The translations under genes and the position numbers were made by a program. From contig NZ_JAGRQC010000004.1 in assembly GCF_018122655.1 (NCBI RefSeq), positions 372,001 through 436,000 on the forward strand: a stretch of DNA of 64,000 nt, given 5' to 3'. Below the pieces are notes generated by a model. That model did no database searches, had not been told where the DNA came from, and saw nothing but the letters and a program-made list of their open reading frames with translations. Below, in pieces: positions 52,761 through 61,688 of this stretch (its first letter is position 1; each line of letters starts with the position of its first letter). The stretch is from Stakelama marina (GTDB lineage Bacteria; Pseudomonadota; Alphaproteobacteria; Sphingomonadales; Sphingomonadaceae).

Positions 52761-53030
52761 TCTGTTTCCTTTTTCCGTTTCCGCGGCGCGCGGCATTTCT
52801 GGGCGGCGGAGCCGACAGAGAGAATTTTTCCCCTCTCTTCGAACTTCCAGTTCAGACACGAACGAGGATGATTTTCGCACGAGTGGCACGGTGCCATATC
52901 GCGCATTCAAGGGTCGAAACGCGCGCCGTCGGCGGCGGAGCATTCAATCGGCGGTCGAGGGCGGTTGGGACTTTGGGCGTAGTGGCCGTGCCGGTAACCA
53001 ACGCACCGCCTGCGGGCGCTGGACTCGGAA

Positions 53031-53615
53031 TTAGTCGACCGGCAGCAGCAGTCCGGTCGCCCAACGGTTGGGATCAACGGTGGTCCAGCGGTTCTCACGC
53101 TGGTCGTCGAACAGACCTTGGGTGTAAATGAAGGTCGGCGAAGTACGGCGGGTCAGTTCGAGCATGATGAGCGCGGATTGGCCTTCGCGGGTCAGGCCGA
53201 AGACGTCCTTCTCGATGGGGGTCGCGAAGCCGAGCATCTGGAGATAGCGGCGGTAGCTTTCGAACAGGGCAGGGGAACCGCCAAACACGTCGCAGATGAC
53301 GCGCCGGTGATCGATCCGCGCGCCGCGCGGCTTTGACGGGCATTTCCCGCCCGGCGCCACCACTTCCATCTCGTAGCGCTGCACGTTGATCCACGCGAGC
53401 GTCCTACGCATGACCTCGAGCTCGTCATTATCGGGGCCTCGACCATCGACCCCAGCGCGATAGCTGGCAAACGCCCGGCGCAACGTAGCGTGGCGGCGGC
53501 CATCCGGCGTGTCGATAAAATACATGTCGCGGTTGCTGTATTTGCCGTATCGCAACTGGCGGCCCCACATGATGTGAGGCTCGTCGGTGAAGAACCATTC
53601 AGGATCGTTCCACAT
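53031..53615 (-). CDS. conserved-style island protein, 194 aa
   Basis: ATG 53615 with CGGAG upstream, 20 bp after the preceding gene. Soluble: MWNDPEWFFTDEPHIMWGRQ, RTLAWINVQRYEMEVV, VFGGSPALFESYRRYLQML. No family recognised. Last gene of the five-gene minus-strand unit that starts at 56027. Confidence 0.65.
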   Translation of the reverse strand: MWNDPEWFFTDEPHIMWGRQLRYGKYSNRDMYFIDTPDGRRHATLRRAFASYRAGVDGRGPDNDELEVMRRTLAWINVQRYEMEVVAPGGKCPSKPRGARIDHRRVICDVFGGSPALFESYRRYLQMLGFATPIEKDVFGLTREGQSALIMLELTRRTSPTFIYTQGLFDDQRENRWTTVDPNRWATGLLLPVD

Positions 53616-53635
53616 CGAGCGAACTCCGCTATCGT

Positions 53636-54298
53636 TCAGTAGCCGGCCGTGTAGCGACCGGCGCCGCGCACACCGCCGCCTCGGCACGAACAGCCGTCGT
53701 CCCAGACCGGGCGTGGTCGCGACGCGGTTTGGGAGCGATAGGCGTTCTGGGCGTCGGCGTGCCGGCCGTATCGAATTGCCTGTCCGATATCGACGGAAGA
53801 GGCTGGACGCGGGGCGAACGATGCTCGCTGCCTTGACCCGCCGCCAGGTTCGAGTCGCGGCGCCCGAGCGGCAGCGGTGGTCGGGACCACCATCAACTCA
53901 AAGATCCATTGGGTGAGTTCGTCGCCGCCGCGGCGGTGGTACATCGTCGCGAAGCGTGACCAGCGATGCTGCTGGGTATTGAGCCAGCCCATCATGCCTT
54001 CACGGGCGTCGGCGGATTCGCTCGGCAGGTTCCAGACCACGCGCCAGCTACCGTCGGCGGCGCGCTCCTCAAGGGCGATTGCGGGCTTACCGCCGACCTC
54101 GGTGCGGACGAACCTGGAATCGCTACCGATGATCTCATCGGTATCGACGACGACCAGATCGCTCGGCCCGGTCTGTTCTGCTACCCTTGGCCGCTTGAAC
54201 GAGGCGTGGGGGTCCTGCGCCAGCGTGGTGCTGGCGTCGCGCCGCATCTGCTCGAACTCGGTCGCGCCGCTCTGGCCGGTGAAGGGGGGGAAGGGCAT
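53636..54298 (-). CDS. conserved-style island protein, 220 aa
   Basis: ATG 54298 with GAGGAG upstream. The middle part has FVRTEVGGKPAIALEERAAD and GDELTQWIFELMVVP; the C-terminus is Arg/Pro/Gly-rich with two Cys (DDGCSCRGGGVRG). No family recognised. 10 bp after the 164-aa gene upstream. Confidence 0.65.
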   Translation of the reverse strand: MPFPPFTGQSGATEFEQMRRDASTTLAQDPHASFKRPRVAEQTGPSDLVVVDTDEIIGSDSRFVRTEVGGKPAIALEERAADGSWRVVWNLPSESADAREGMMGWLNTQQHRWSRFATMYHRRGGDELTQWIFELMVVPTTAAARAPRLEPGGGSRQRASFAPRPASSVDIGQAIRYGRHADAQNAYRSQTASRPRPVWDDGCSCRGGGVRGAGRYTAGY

Positions 54299-54308
54299 GG
54301 CGTTCTCC

Positions 54309-54803
54309 TCAGTCGATGTGGATACGGTTTTCGCCGCGCTGGATGGCGGCGGCGCGGTCTGCCGCCGGGTCAGCGCGATTTTCGATAATGACGGGCTTGG
54401 TGGCTTCGAGCATGGCGAGCACGCTCCATCCCAAGGGGGAAAGCTGCGCATGTTTGAAGACCACCGCCTCGTGCTCGACGAACTGGTGGTGACCAAGCGT
54501 AAGCAGGTAATGGCGGAAGAACATCAGACTGCCATCGAACAAATGCTCGACCATCGCATCGGGATCGATGCGGTGCATATCTTCAGCGATGCAGCGCAAA
54601 GTAGCGCGCAACAGTTCGAGCTGGTCGTCCTGATCCTCGCACATGCACATGTCGAGATGCGCGCCCCACAGGCAGTCGCGTACGCTGTCCCAAAACCGGC
54701 CGGCGGGATCTTCGAGCTTTTCGGTGCTGCGTCCGATCGTCACGGGTCTGAGGCTGGCACCCCAGGGGCGGATATTGGCAAGCGTCAGGTCGCACTGGGC
54801 CAT
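54309..54803 (-). CDS. conserved-style island protein, 164 aa
   Basis: ATG 54803 (MAQCDLTLANIRPWG) with GAGGAG upstream. Mostly helical: LELLRATLRCIAEDMHRIDP, LFDGSLMFFRHYLLTLGHHQF, LGWSVLAMLEATKP. No family recognised. Third gene of the unit. Confidence 0.62.
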   Translation of the reverse strand: MAQCDLTLANIRPWGASLRPVTIGRSTEKLEDPAGRFWDSVRDCLWGAHLDMCMCEDQDDQLELLRATLRCIAEDMHRIDPDAMVEHLFDGSLMFFRHYLLTLGHHQFVEHEAVVFKHAQLSPLGWSVLAMLEATKPVIIENRADPAADRAAAIQRGENRIHID

Positions 54804-54912
54804 TGATTTGCTCCTCTTGCCGTCCAGCATAGCCGAATGGAAGAGAAAGTCAAAACAAAAGATAGCACGCTATCCTAGATATCGCGGGGTGGGTCTGATA
54901 GACCGCTAAACT

Positions 54913-55560
54913 TTAGCGCAAACCCTCCTTTTCGGCTGACAATGCCGCGTAGAGCAGATCGACCTGATCGCCAGGCAAAAGCCGGCGCTCGGCGACCCAG
55001 CCCCAGACCGTACGGGCAGCGAAGCCAAGGTCGACGATGACACGCTGGCCTCGGGCTTCCAGGTCGCATGCCTCGGCCCAAGCGTCGGTGAGTGCGTTTC
55101 GCTTGATCCAGCGCAGACGCATGGGTTCGCTGCTCGAATATGCGTTCGCATCGAGAATCGCCCAGAGTTCACCGGTAACAATAACCGCGAGATCGTCTTG
55201 TTCCTTGTCCACCGCACCGCGCTTGATTGCATCGAGTCCACAGCGGACGATCTCGCGCTCGTTTGCCTTCACCAGATCGACGACGAGACCGAGCGGGAGA
55301 TGGGTGTCGATCAGGCAGAGGGTCGCCGACAGGACAAGGCATTGCCGCAGCGTGTAACCACGGCGAATGCCTGGATCGTCCTTGGAAGTCGCTGGAAGGC
55401 CGTAGCGCAGGAGCTGTTTCAGCCGCGCGCGTAGCTTACCGCGCTCGCTTGCACCGAGTTCGGGGTACAGCGCGATCGTCTCGGCGTCCGGCGGGGTGGT
55501 GATCGCGACGATGGCCAGATCTTCGAGATGCGCGGAGGCGAGCCGGGCGGGTTCGGTCAC
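54913..55560 (-). CDS. conserved-style island protein, 215 aa
   Basis: GTG 55560 (TEPARLASAHLEDLAI) chosen because it follows the previous stop by 14 bp with GAAGGAA upstream; a longer frame from 55629 would overlap the previous gene. Helical soluble protein (RGKLRARLKQLLRYGLPATS, LVVDLVKANEREIVRCGLDA, GFAARTVWGWVAERRLLPGD). No family recognised. Confidence 0.62.
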   Translation of the reverse strand: MTEPARLASAHLEDLAIVAITTPPDAETIALYPELGASERGKLRARLKQLLRYGLPATSKDDPGIRRGYTLRQCLVLSATLCLIDTHLPLGLVVDLVKANEREIVRCGLDAIKRGAVDKEQDDLAVIVTGELWAILDANAYSSSEPMRLRWIKRNALTDAWAEACDLEARGQRVIVDLGFAARTVWGWVAERRLLPGDQVDLLYAALSAEKEGLR

Positions 55561-55574
55561 GGTAGTGCGTTCCT

Positions 55575-56027
55575 TCAAAATTGCTGCCAGCCAGGGTCGA
55601 TACAGGCTTCGATCCACCCATCCGAACACGGCTCGATCGACTGGATGCGGGTATCGGAAACGGCAAAGCCGGGATCCGCGAGTGCCGCCAGGGACTTGCC
55701 GACGAGGGCAGGGATGGCGACCGCAAGCAGATCACCGCGACAGGCAAACATGCAGTGGTTGCGGCTCCGCTCGCGATAGGTCCAACGCAGCAGGTCGCCG
55801 TCCCGTTGTTCGATTTCGACCAGCAGTCTTCCGTGGTGTCTTTTGAGCGCGACGACGGCGAACCCGCTAGCTGCGCGGATCCGCGTAGGGATGGCATCGC
55901 GATGGCCCAGCACCGCCGCTACCCTGCGTGCGATCCGGGCGCTGAGCTCGGCATCGACGTCGCTGGCCAGCAGGTCCGTGCGCTGGAGCAAGTCGGCAAG
56001 CGGCTGCGACACCCATGATTTTGCCAA
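55575..56027 (-). CDS. conserved-style island protein, 150 aa
   Basis: TTG 56027 (LAKSWVSQPLADLLQRTDLL) chosen for the GGGGAG site 7 nt upstream. Mixed fold: AVVALKRHHGRLLVEIEQRD, RNHCMFACRGDLLAVAIPAL, QSIEPCSDGWIEACIDPGWQ, with four Cys. First gene of the minus-strand unit, divergent from 56163. Confidence 0.6.
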   Translation of the reverse strand: MAKSWVSQPLADLLQRTDLLASDVDAELSARIARRVAAVLGHRDAIPTRIRAASGFAVVALKRHHGRLLVEIEQRDGDLLRWTYRERSRNHCMFACRGDLLAVAIPALVGKSLAALADPGFAVSDTRIQSIEPCSDGWIEACIDPGWQQF

Positions 56028-56162
56028 TGCGATTCTCCCCGGACGCGACCTTTTGGGACTGCATAGCCGGGTCGGCAAGCGAGGCGAACCCCGTCGGCTT
56101 CGCGCAAATGAAAAAGTGAAAAGTTGAGTAGCCGGCACAGGGGCGGGGAAAAGGAGACCATC

Positions 56163-56453
56163 ATGAGCGAGATACTGCCGACACTGATGCTGCTGTGCGT
56201 AGCGTGCCTTCTGGCAAGACTTGTCGCCGCCATGCCGTATTGGCTTGCGAAGACGATCATCCGCGTAAGCGCCAACCTTCATCGCCGCCGCGAGCAGCGA
56301 CTGCGGGCGCAGCTCGTCGAAGCTGGCGCACAGGATCGAACTGATCTTTGGGCGGAGCCATCGCGCGCCGACCGCGCGCTATTGCGTGCCAGCCTCGACA
56401 TCGCACTCAAGCGAACCGCGTTGCGCAGCATGTTTCCAACGCATGTGCGGTGA
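56163..56453 (+). CDS. small membrane-anchored protein, 96 aa
   Basis: ATG 56163 with AAAGGAG upstream. Residues 4-35 are hydrophobic (EILPTLMLLCVACLLARLV and on), then a basic helix (RRREQRLRAQLVEAGA). No family recognised. First of the plus-strand group of the island backbone. Confidence 0.6.
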   Translation: MSEILPTLMLLCVACLLARLVAAMPYWLAKTIIRVSANLHRRREQRLRAQLVEAGAQDRTDLWAEPSRADRALLRASLDIALKRTALRSMFPTHVR

Positions 56454-56680
56454 CCGGACGCCGACCCCGTCGAGTAGACCATGCTCAACCCAGACTTCAT
56501 TGGAGAGCCCCATGAACCCCTGCGAATGCCACCGCCTGTACGCAGGCGAAGGAAAAACGCGCAGCGCTCCGGCGCGCGCGTGCCGCCCTGGAGGGGCGGG
56601 GAGGGCGAGAATCAGGAAAGAGAGGAAAAAGCGTAGGACGCGCCTCGCGCCCTGGTTCTCGTCAACCAAGGAGTATGACG

Positions 56681-57433
56681 ATGACCTATTACCAGTTTGC
56701 CACCCCCGTCCAGGCGATCGGACTTGCCTGCGTGCCCGTCGACCATCTGCCCGATGTCGAGATCATGGCACGGCGCTCCGTCGCCGTGGCGGTGGTAAGC
56801 ATCGCCAGTGACGCCGAGGGTAGGCCAACGATCACTGCATCGTGCCCGACCGCGGCACGCGATCCCGAGTTCCCGCTGCCCTATCTGGTCAACGAAGCGC
56901 TTGTTGCAGGCGCCGAGACGATCGTGTCGCCCGCCGACCGGGCGGTGCTCGCCGCCGATGCGTCGGCACGGCGTTTCTTCGTCGAACCCAGCCTTGCCCG
57001 CCTCACGAGTGGCGAGACGGTCATCGACCCGGCCTCGCTTGCCGGCGACATCTATGGCGACGAGGCGGTGCTCTACCAGCGGCTCCATATCCCGACGCTG
57101 GCGAGGAGCGATGCCAGCAACGCCGCGCTCTGGGACAAGCGGTTGACGCTACCGCTCAAGACCGCCGCCCTTGCCGAGGCGGTCTCGCGGCTGATGCTCT
57201 GGGCGCATTTTGGGGCGTTCCGCGAAGCCGAGGCCGGGATTTTCTTCGAAACGATGCTCGCGCTTCGCGACTGGATGCACGGCCAGGTCGACAGCGCGCC
57301 CGAGCTTTACGGATGGGCGACGTCGCGCCCGGTCCTTCGCGCCCAGTCGTTCGAGCATGACTATCGCCAGGCGCTCAAAAGGGGGCAGGGCGAGCCGTGG
57401 ATCACGTTCGAGAGTGGCTTGAGCATCGTCTGA
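56681..57433 (+). CDS. hypothetical island protein, 250 aa
   Basis: ATG 56681 chosen over 56675 because AAGGAG is then 7 nt away. The chain has VAVAVVSIASDAEGRPTITA, PLPYLVNEALVAGAETIVSP and SRLMLWAHFGAFREAEAGIF, a nuclease- or RNase H-like layout in part, but no catalytic set is clear. It is followed by a strong hairpin and then by a DnaQ-like exonuclease gene. Confidence 0.6.
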   Translation: MTYYQFATPVQAIGLACVPVDHLPDVEIMARRSVAVAVVSIASDAEGRPTITASCPTAARDPEFPLPYLVNEALVAGAETIVSPADRAVLAADASARRFFVEPSLARLTSGETVIDPASLAGDIYGDEAVLYQRLHIPTLARSDASNAALWDKRLTLPLKTAALAEAVSRLMLWAHFGAFREAEAGIFFETMLALRDWMHGQVDSAPELYGWATSRPVLRAQSFEHDYRQALKRGQGEPWITFESGLSIV

Positions 57434-57457
57434 CCGATCCCGCGATCGCACCATCTC

Positions 57458-57485
57458 GCAAGACCCCGCTCCGGCGGGGTCTTGC
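57458..57485 (+). terminator. strong 12-bp hairpin between genes
   Basis: GCAAGACCCCGC and GCGGGGTCTTGC form a perfect 12-bp stem with a 4-nt loop. No T-tract follows. Located 25 bp after the 250-aa gene; a terminator or mRNA-stabilising hairpin. Confidence 0.65.
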
Positions 57486-57508
57486 GTATCTGCCGCTGGA
57501 GATATGCT

Positions 57509-58414
57509 ATGATCACCGACTTGGAAGAGCTTGAGCGAACCGCAGCCTGGTTGCCGGCAGAAACCGAGCGGCTTGCCGCAGCGCTCGACCGCCATCCTGA
57601 TTATCGGGTGCTGCGCAGCCTGCCGCCGCTCGACTATCTCCCGCGGTTCGCGCCCGAGGGTCGCGAGCGGACCGCCATCGTCCTCGATATAGAGACCACG
57701 TCGCTCGATCACCGAACCGGCAAGATTATCGAGGTCGCCTTGTGTCCGGTTCGGTTCGACCGCCGCGGACGCATCACCGGGATCGGTAAGACGCAAAGCT
57801 GGCTTGAGGACCCGGGAGAACCGCTCGAGCCCGCGATCGAACGGCTGACCGGTCTCAGCGATGCCGAGCTTGCCGGCCAGCGCATCGACGATGATGCGGT
57901 GCTCGGGCTGCTTAAAGGCGCGGACGTCATGATCGCGCATCACTGTGCGTTCGACGCGCTCTGGATCGAGGCGAGGTATCCGGACATCGCTGGTAAGCCG
58001 TGGGCCTGTTCGCTCAAGGATATCGACTGGGCGGCGCACGGGGTGGAGAGTCGCAAGCTAGGGCATCTGCTTGCCGAACTATGCGGCTGGTTCAACGCGC
58101 GCCACCGTGCTGCCGCCGATGTCGAGGCGCTGGTCGCGCTGCTGGCGAGCCCGCTCCCCGGCGGTCGCAGCGGCATGGCCGAACTACTCATTTCCGCTTC
58201 GAAACCCGGTTGGCTCGTCAGCGCGACCGGGGCACCGTTCGAAGTCAAGGATCGGCTCAAGGCGCGCGGCTACCGCTGGTCGCCCGAGCGCAAATGCTGG
58301 TGGATCGAGGTGCGCCAGGCCGCGCTCGAGGCAGAGACCGACTGGCTCGCCGCAGATGCGCAGTGCCGTTCGCCCGATATCCGCAAGATCAGCTGGCGCG
58401 AGCGCCACCGCTGA
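57509..58414 (+). CDS. DnaQ-like 3'-5' exonuclease domain protein
   Basis: 301 aa from ATG 57509. TAIVLDIETTSLDHRTGKIIEV has the ExoI DxE, VMIAHHCAFDALWIEARYP is ExoII with the Asp, and ARHRAAADVEALVALL is ExoIII with the last Asp, so all four acidic residues are present. The C-terminus ends with SATGAPFEVKDRLKARGYRW, like the nucleic-acid-binding tail of some phage or plasmid exonucleases. It probably trims single-stranded or replication ends in the life of the element. Confidence 0.85.
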   Translation: MITDLEELERTAAWLPAETERLAAALDRHPDYRVLRSLPPLDYLPRFAPEGRERTAIVLDIETTSLDHRTGKIIEVALCPVRFDRRGRITGIGKTQSWLEDPGEPLEPAIERLTGLSDAELAGQRIDDDAVLGLLKGADVMIAHHCAFDALWIEARYPDIAGKPWACSLKDIDWAAHGVESRKLGHLLAELCGWFNARHRAAADVEALVALLASPLPGGRSGMAELLISASKPGWLVSATGAPFEVKDRLKARGYRWSPERKCWWIEVRQAALEAETDWLAADAQCRSPDIRKISWRERHR

Positions 58415-58470
58415 CACCCGCGCGGGGTCTGCGCCGCGCCTATCCGATCAAGACCAATCTCCCATCCCCA

Positions 58471-58494
58471 GCACGGCGGGGCCTTTTGCCGTGC
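58471..58494. other. short hairpin before the relaxase-domain gene
   Basis: GCACGGC and GCCGTGC form a 7-bp stem with a 10-nt loop, 25 bp before the ATG at 58520. It could be a terminator for the exonuclease gene or a translation signal. Confidence 0.4.
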
Positions 58495-58519
58495 GCAACC
58501 TACAAGAAAGGAAGATCCG

Positions 58520-59152
58520 ATGAGCATCCACATCCACCGTCCGTTCAACATCCGCTATGTCGTCTGGAACCCGGTCAACGCCCGCGGCGAGGACGTGCGC
58601 AGCACGCATCGCACTGGTAAATGTAGCTATTGCTATATTCACCGCTTGCATGGCATCGACGATGTCGGGCCGATGCCCGACTGGTCGCACAAGCAGGACC
58701 TGGTTATGGCCGGGCGCTGTGGCCCGAAGCGTTCGCAGGTGCCTGAGCTCGAAGGGGTGGCGCTGTGGGAGAAGCTCGACGCCGCCGCCAAACAGATGCG
58801 GCCGAGCGAAGCGATAATGGCACATTGCGTCGGCTCACTGCCCGAGCATGAGGGCGAGGCCGTGTGGCGCGAGATGGTCGAGGGGTTCCTCGAAGACCAT
58901 ATCGCTGCCCAGGGCATGGTCGCGGACTGGGCGGTCCATTATCGCGTCGATCGCGATGATCGGCCCGGCGTTCATCCGCATGCGCACATGCTGATCACGA
59001 CCCGGGTCTATGATCCTTCGAGCCCGGAGTTCGGAAAGCGCAGGCAGAACTGGCTGCGAACGCCCGCGGCCTGCCGCTCGCTCGCCGAGAAATGGTATGC
59101 GATCACCGGTATCTATCCGCCCGGCAATATGCTGATGCCGATCGCAGCGTGA
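58520..59152 (+). CDS. stand-alone MobA/MobL-type relaxase domain, 210 aa
   Basis: ATG 58520 with AAAGGAAG upstream. VDRDDRPGVHPHAHMLITTRVYD is the relaxase three-His motif (motif III), preceded by MVEGFLEDHIAAQGMVADWAVHY as in MobA/L. N-terminal tail with TGKCSYCYIHRLHG may bind a metal. It ends soon after the motif, so the usual long C-terminus is lacking. It could be a minimal relaxase, a replication starter or a remnant; it lies next to the integrase. Confidence 0.75.
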   Translation: MSIHIHRPFNIRYVVWNPVNARGEDVRSTHRTGKCSYCYIHRLHGIDDVGPMPDWSHKQDLVMAGRCGPKRSQVPELEGVALWEKLDAAAKQMRPSEAIMAHCVGSLPEHEGEAVWREMVEGFLEDHIAAQGMVADWAVHYRVDRDDRPGVHPHAHMLITTRVYDPSSPEFGKRRQNWLRTPAACRSLAEKWYAITGIYPPGNMLMPIAA

Positions 59153-59267
59153 AACGGGCGCGGTTCCGGAGCTGTTCGGAACCTCGCGCTACCTGCTAAC
59201 CGGCTTAATATCTAAGGACTTTGCATGAACATGGTCCGCTAGGCTCGACGGCTATGCTTTGTGCGAA

Positions 59268-61325
59268 CTAATGCCGAAGTCGCAGGGGGTAGTGCTCGAT
59301 TGCCTCGATGAGGAGTCCCATCCTCTTGACGCACGGCATCAACTCTTCAAGCGAAGGGTCGTCTTCGTAAGTGCCCTCCAGCGTTGTCGCGCGTTCGTGA
59401 CCGAAATATGCCTGACGAATTCCGAGTTCGATCTTCGGTGTCGCCTTTCGCAGATAGGTTGTGGCAAATTTTCTCAGCGACTGGGTATCGATGTCCTTGC
59501 CATCGAGCAGGCTCGATGTGCCGTCTGGAAAATGATGCTGGAGGAGCGGTACGAACACGTCCTCACGAAACCGCTTTCGCGCCGGTACTTTTGTCGTGTT
59601 GAGTTCAGGAAAGAGCCAATATTCCCCCTTGGACCTCAGCGCCCGGACGTAATCGAGAAACCCAAGCTCAATGAGTTTCGGCGCTATCGGAAGGTCCCGG
59701 TCGGTCGCCGCTGTCTTTATGGTCTGATCGCGGCTAGCTCGAATCTTAAAGTGCGCGACCAGGGCATCTTCGTAGATATTCGCCAAGGGCATTTGACAGA
59801 GTTCATTTGAACGGGCGCCATAAACGATGAGCAGCAGCGGTCCCCAATAAAAACTGTCGTGGATGACGCTGGAACCCGGTGTGAGTCGGTCGTTCTGTCC
59901 GGCGCAACCGGTGAAGACCGGACCGCTGACTAGCGAGCGCAGATCTTCTTCCGATGGAACCGGCTTACGCGCGTTTTTCTTTCGGCGGTCCTTTTGCCGA
60001 AGATTCTGAAAGCCCACGCGCGGATGTACGTGTGTTGCGTTTCCGTCGCCATCTTCCAGATCGCGCGCATAGTCGAATAGCTGCTTTAAGGTATTGATAT
60101 GCCGATTGTGCGTGGTTGCAGACAGTCCGACTTTGGGGACCTTGTTGCGGTTGGCAGCTTCGGGATCGGCGTCCCACTCCGCCGCAAGCTGTTCTCCGCG
60201 CGCGAACACATGCTTCAGTCCGCCGGCACGATCCTCGCGGCTCTTGCCCCAGATTGCCGGAAGACGTTTGAGCCGCCGGTCGAGTGCCAGCAGATGGCGC
60301 CGATCAATTTGACTCATGCGCAGGTCGCCATTTTCGGCGATGAAGATATCGCTGATGGCCTTGGCGTTTCGGCAGGCCGAATCCTGCCAGTCGCCACTTC
60401 TGCTATTTTCTTCGACGACCAGTGCGCAAAGCTGAGACATGCGTAGGTCGATCAGGCCGCCAAGCTGATCTGCAGCGGGAGTTGGCTCCAACGATGTCGC
60501 CGAAAGGGCTGCGCTTACCAGATCGACCGGGGCCGTCGAGGGCACCGTGGTTTTTGCGCAGTCCGTATTCGCCTGATCGCGGCTTTCAAGGAGTTCGGCT
60601 AGTACACGGGGAATGTCGGGGCCGATTTCTGTGGCTACGTGCTCGTCGAGTCGCCTGTTAGCCTCACGGCATGCTTGTCCATACGCTGCGGCAACAATCG
60701 ATAATGCCAGCCGTCTGTTCGCGGACGTATCATCGAGGCCAGCATTTGCCATGAGATGCAGTAAAATCCTCGGAGCGATAGCCGGGCGACCACATGGCGA
60801 GATCCCGTTTTGCGCGACGGTCTTGGTTTGCTCGAGCGCAGCGGAGTTGGTTTCGAAAGCGAACGCCGCTGGAGCATGCGATTCGATGAGATCGGCTATC
60901 AAGCCGCGTTCCTCATCACCGATTTCGCTACCAGACATTTCCCTGCGCCACATGTTCGGATCGGAAGGCCAGGCACCGACTCTGGCTATTGCGCCGAAGA
61001 TTCGCGAATAGGCGGAATTATAAAGGCGGTGCTGCGCGTCGTCGAACGGAGGGCGGCGCTGAATGGCGACGATCTGGTCGCGCTTATATTCGAGCGCCTC
61101 CTTGTAGATTGCGCGCAGTTTCTCCGGTGCCGGGCAGGCCTGCTGGTCGGGGAATCTAACGGCAACCATTTCCAGCTCCAGATCGAGTGCGAGCGCTCGC
61201 CTCTTCGCTTCAGCGCGATCCGAAGTTTTGAGCGATATCCGGAGCATTATAGGCTGAGCCTGAGTTGCGCCCAAGCGAATCTGGCGTCGCCACCAATAGA
61301 TGGCGCCGCGACGGTACACGCTCAT
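59268..61325 (-). CDS. tyrosine recombinase/integrase of the island
   Basis: 685 aa from ATG 61325 (MSVYRRGAIYWWRRQIRLG), an N-terminus common in integrases of this group. The open frame continues upstream across the tRNA, but this is not coding. Catalytic part: LIVYGARSNELCQMPLANIY (box I Arg), DTQSLRKFATTYL (box II Arg, with Gln where His is usual), GHERATTLEGTYEDD (His/Arg and the Tyr nucleophile). It recombines the tRNA-Pro repeats. The stop is about 115 bp beyond the relaxase-domain gene, which reads towards it. Confidence 0.92.
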   Translation of the reverse strand: MSVYRRGAIYWWRRQIRLGATQAQPIMLRISLKTSDRAEAKRRALALDLELEMVAVRFPDQQACPAPEKLRAIYKEALEYKRDQIVAIQRRPPFDDAQHRLYNSAYSRIFGAIARVGAWPSDPNMWRREMSGSEIGDEERGLIADLIESHAPAAFAFETNSAALEQTKTVAQNGISPCGRPAIAPRILLHLMANAGLDDTSANRRLALSIVAAAYGQACREANRRLDEHVATEIGPDIPRVLAELLESRDQANTDCAKTTVPSTAPVDLVSAALSATSLEPTPAADQLGGLIDLRMSQLCALVVEENSRSGDWQDSACRNAKAISDIFIAENGDLRMSQIDRRHLLALDRRLKRLPAIWGKSREDRAGGLKHVFARGEQLAAEWDADPEAANRNKVPKVGLSATTHNRHINTLKQLFDYARDLEDGDGNATHVHPRVGFQNLRQKDRRKKNARKPVPSEEDLRSLVSGPVFTGCAGQNDRLTPGSSVIHDSFYWGPLLLIVYGARSNELCQMPLANIYEDALVAHFKIRASRDQTIKTAATDRDLPIAPKLIELGFLDYVRALRSKGEYWLFPELNTTKVPARKRFREDVFVPLLQHHFPDGTSSLLDGKDIDTQSLRKFATTYLRKATPKIELGIRQAYFGHERATTLEGTYEDDPSLEELMPCVKRMGLLIEAIEHYPLRLRH

Positions 61326-61361
61326 GATCGTGACCAAAGGAGGCGCGATTGGCACAGCGAG

Positions 61362-61380
61362 GTGCACACACAGGTGCACA
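61362..61380. promoter_or_regulatory. paired GTGCAC motif inside right end
   Basis: Two GTGCAC hexamers with starts 12 bp apart (61362, 61374), each followed by ACA or AA. The same pair and spacing occurs at 17000-17017 inside the left end. They lie 37-55 bp before the integrase start and 83 bp from att, so they are candidate arm sites or recombination-factor sites. Confidence 0.5.
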
Positions 61381-61462
61381 ATCTGGGATTCCGGTGACGC
61401 AAATAGCCGTGCATAGGTCCTCTTTGGCGAGGAAATCTGCGGCTTCTGGTTTTGGTGAGGAG

Positions 61463-61487
61463 ATCCTTGGTCGGGACGACTGGATTC
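61463..61487 (-). repeat. right attachment repeat in tRNA-Pro 3' end
   Basis: Identical to 16883-16907. It spans the CCA end, the acceptor 3' strand and part of the T arm of the intact tRNA-Pro gene. Confidence 0.93.
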
Positions 61488-61544
61488 GAACCAGCGACCC
61501 CCACACCCCCAGTGTGATGCGCTACCAGGCTGCGCTACGTCCCG
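61468..61544 (-). tRNA. tRNA-Pro (anticodon GGG)
   Basis: 77 nt with encoded CCA. Acceptor strands CGGGACG and CGTCCCG pair fully, discriminator A. The anticodon stem TCACA/TGTGG encloses the loop CTGGGGG, anticodon GGG (reads CCC). The T arm GCTGG-TTCGAAT-CCAGT follows. It is the insertion site of the island and sits just upstream of the divergent yajC. Confidence 0.95.
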
Positions 61545-61688
61545 AACCAAGGCCCGCGCATGTATGCCGATGCGCCGCGCGATGCAAGCCATGTCCGAAT
61601 AGTTGCGAAATCCGCCGCCAAGTGATAGCGCGCGGCGCTTGACGCAGGGGTGTTTCACGCCCCGTTCCACATAGTCGTTCAGGAAAAC

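Larger units (their letters stand above)
16883..61487. mobile_element. genomic island integrated at tRNA-Pro(GGG)
   Basis: Bounded by direct repeats of the tRNA-Pro 3' end at 16883-16907 and 61463-61487 (25 bp identical, 29 bp with one mismatch). A tyrosine integrase lies just inside the right end and reads away from the intact tRNA. The content is accessory: efflux, relaxase and ParA-like genes, IS elements, defence genes, a RiPP cluster and unknown genes. No type IV secretion, coupling-protein or replication genes were recognised, so it is best described as an integrative mobilisable element or its decayed form. About 44.6 kb. Confidence 0.9.

Noticed and set aside
59259..59810. Plus-strand frame opposite the integrase C-terminus
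   Set aside because: Antisense shadow of the integrase catalytic domain.
16883..61487. Self-transmissible ICE
   Set aside because: No VirB/VirD4-type or other secretion and coupling genes were recognised in the island.
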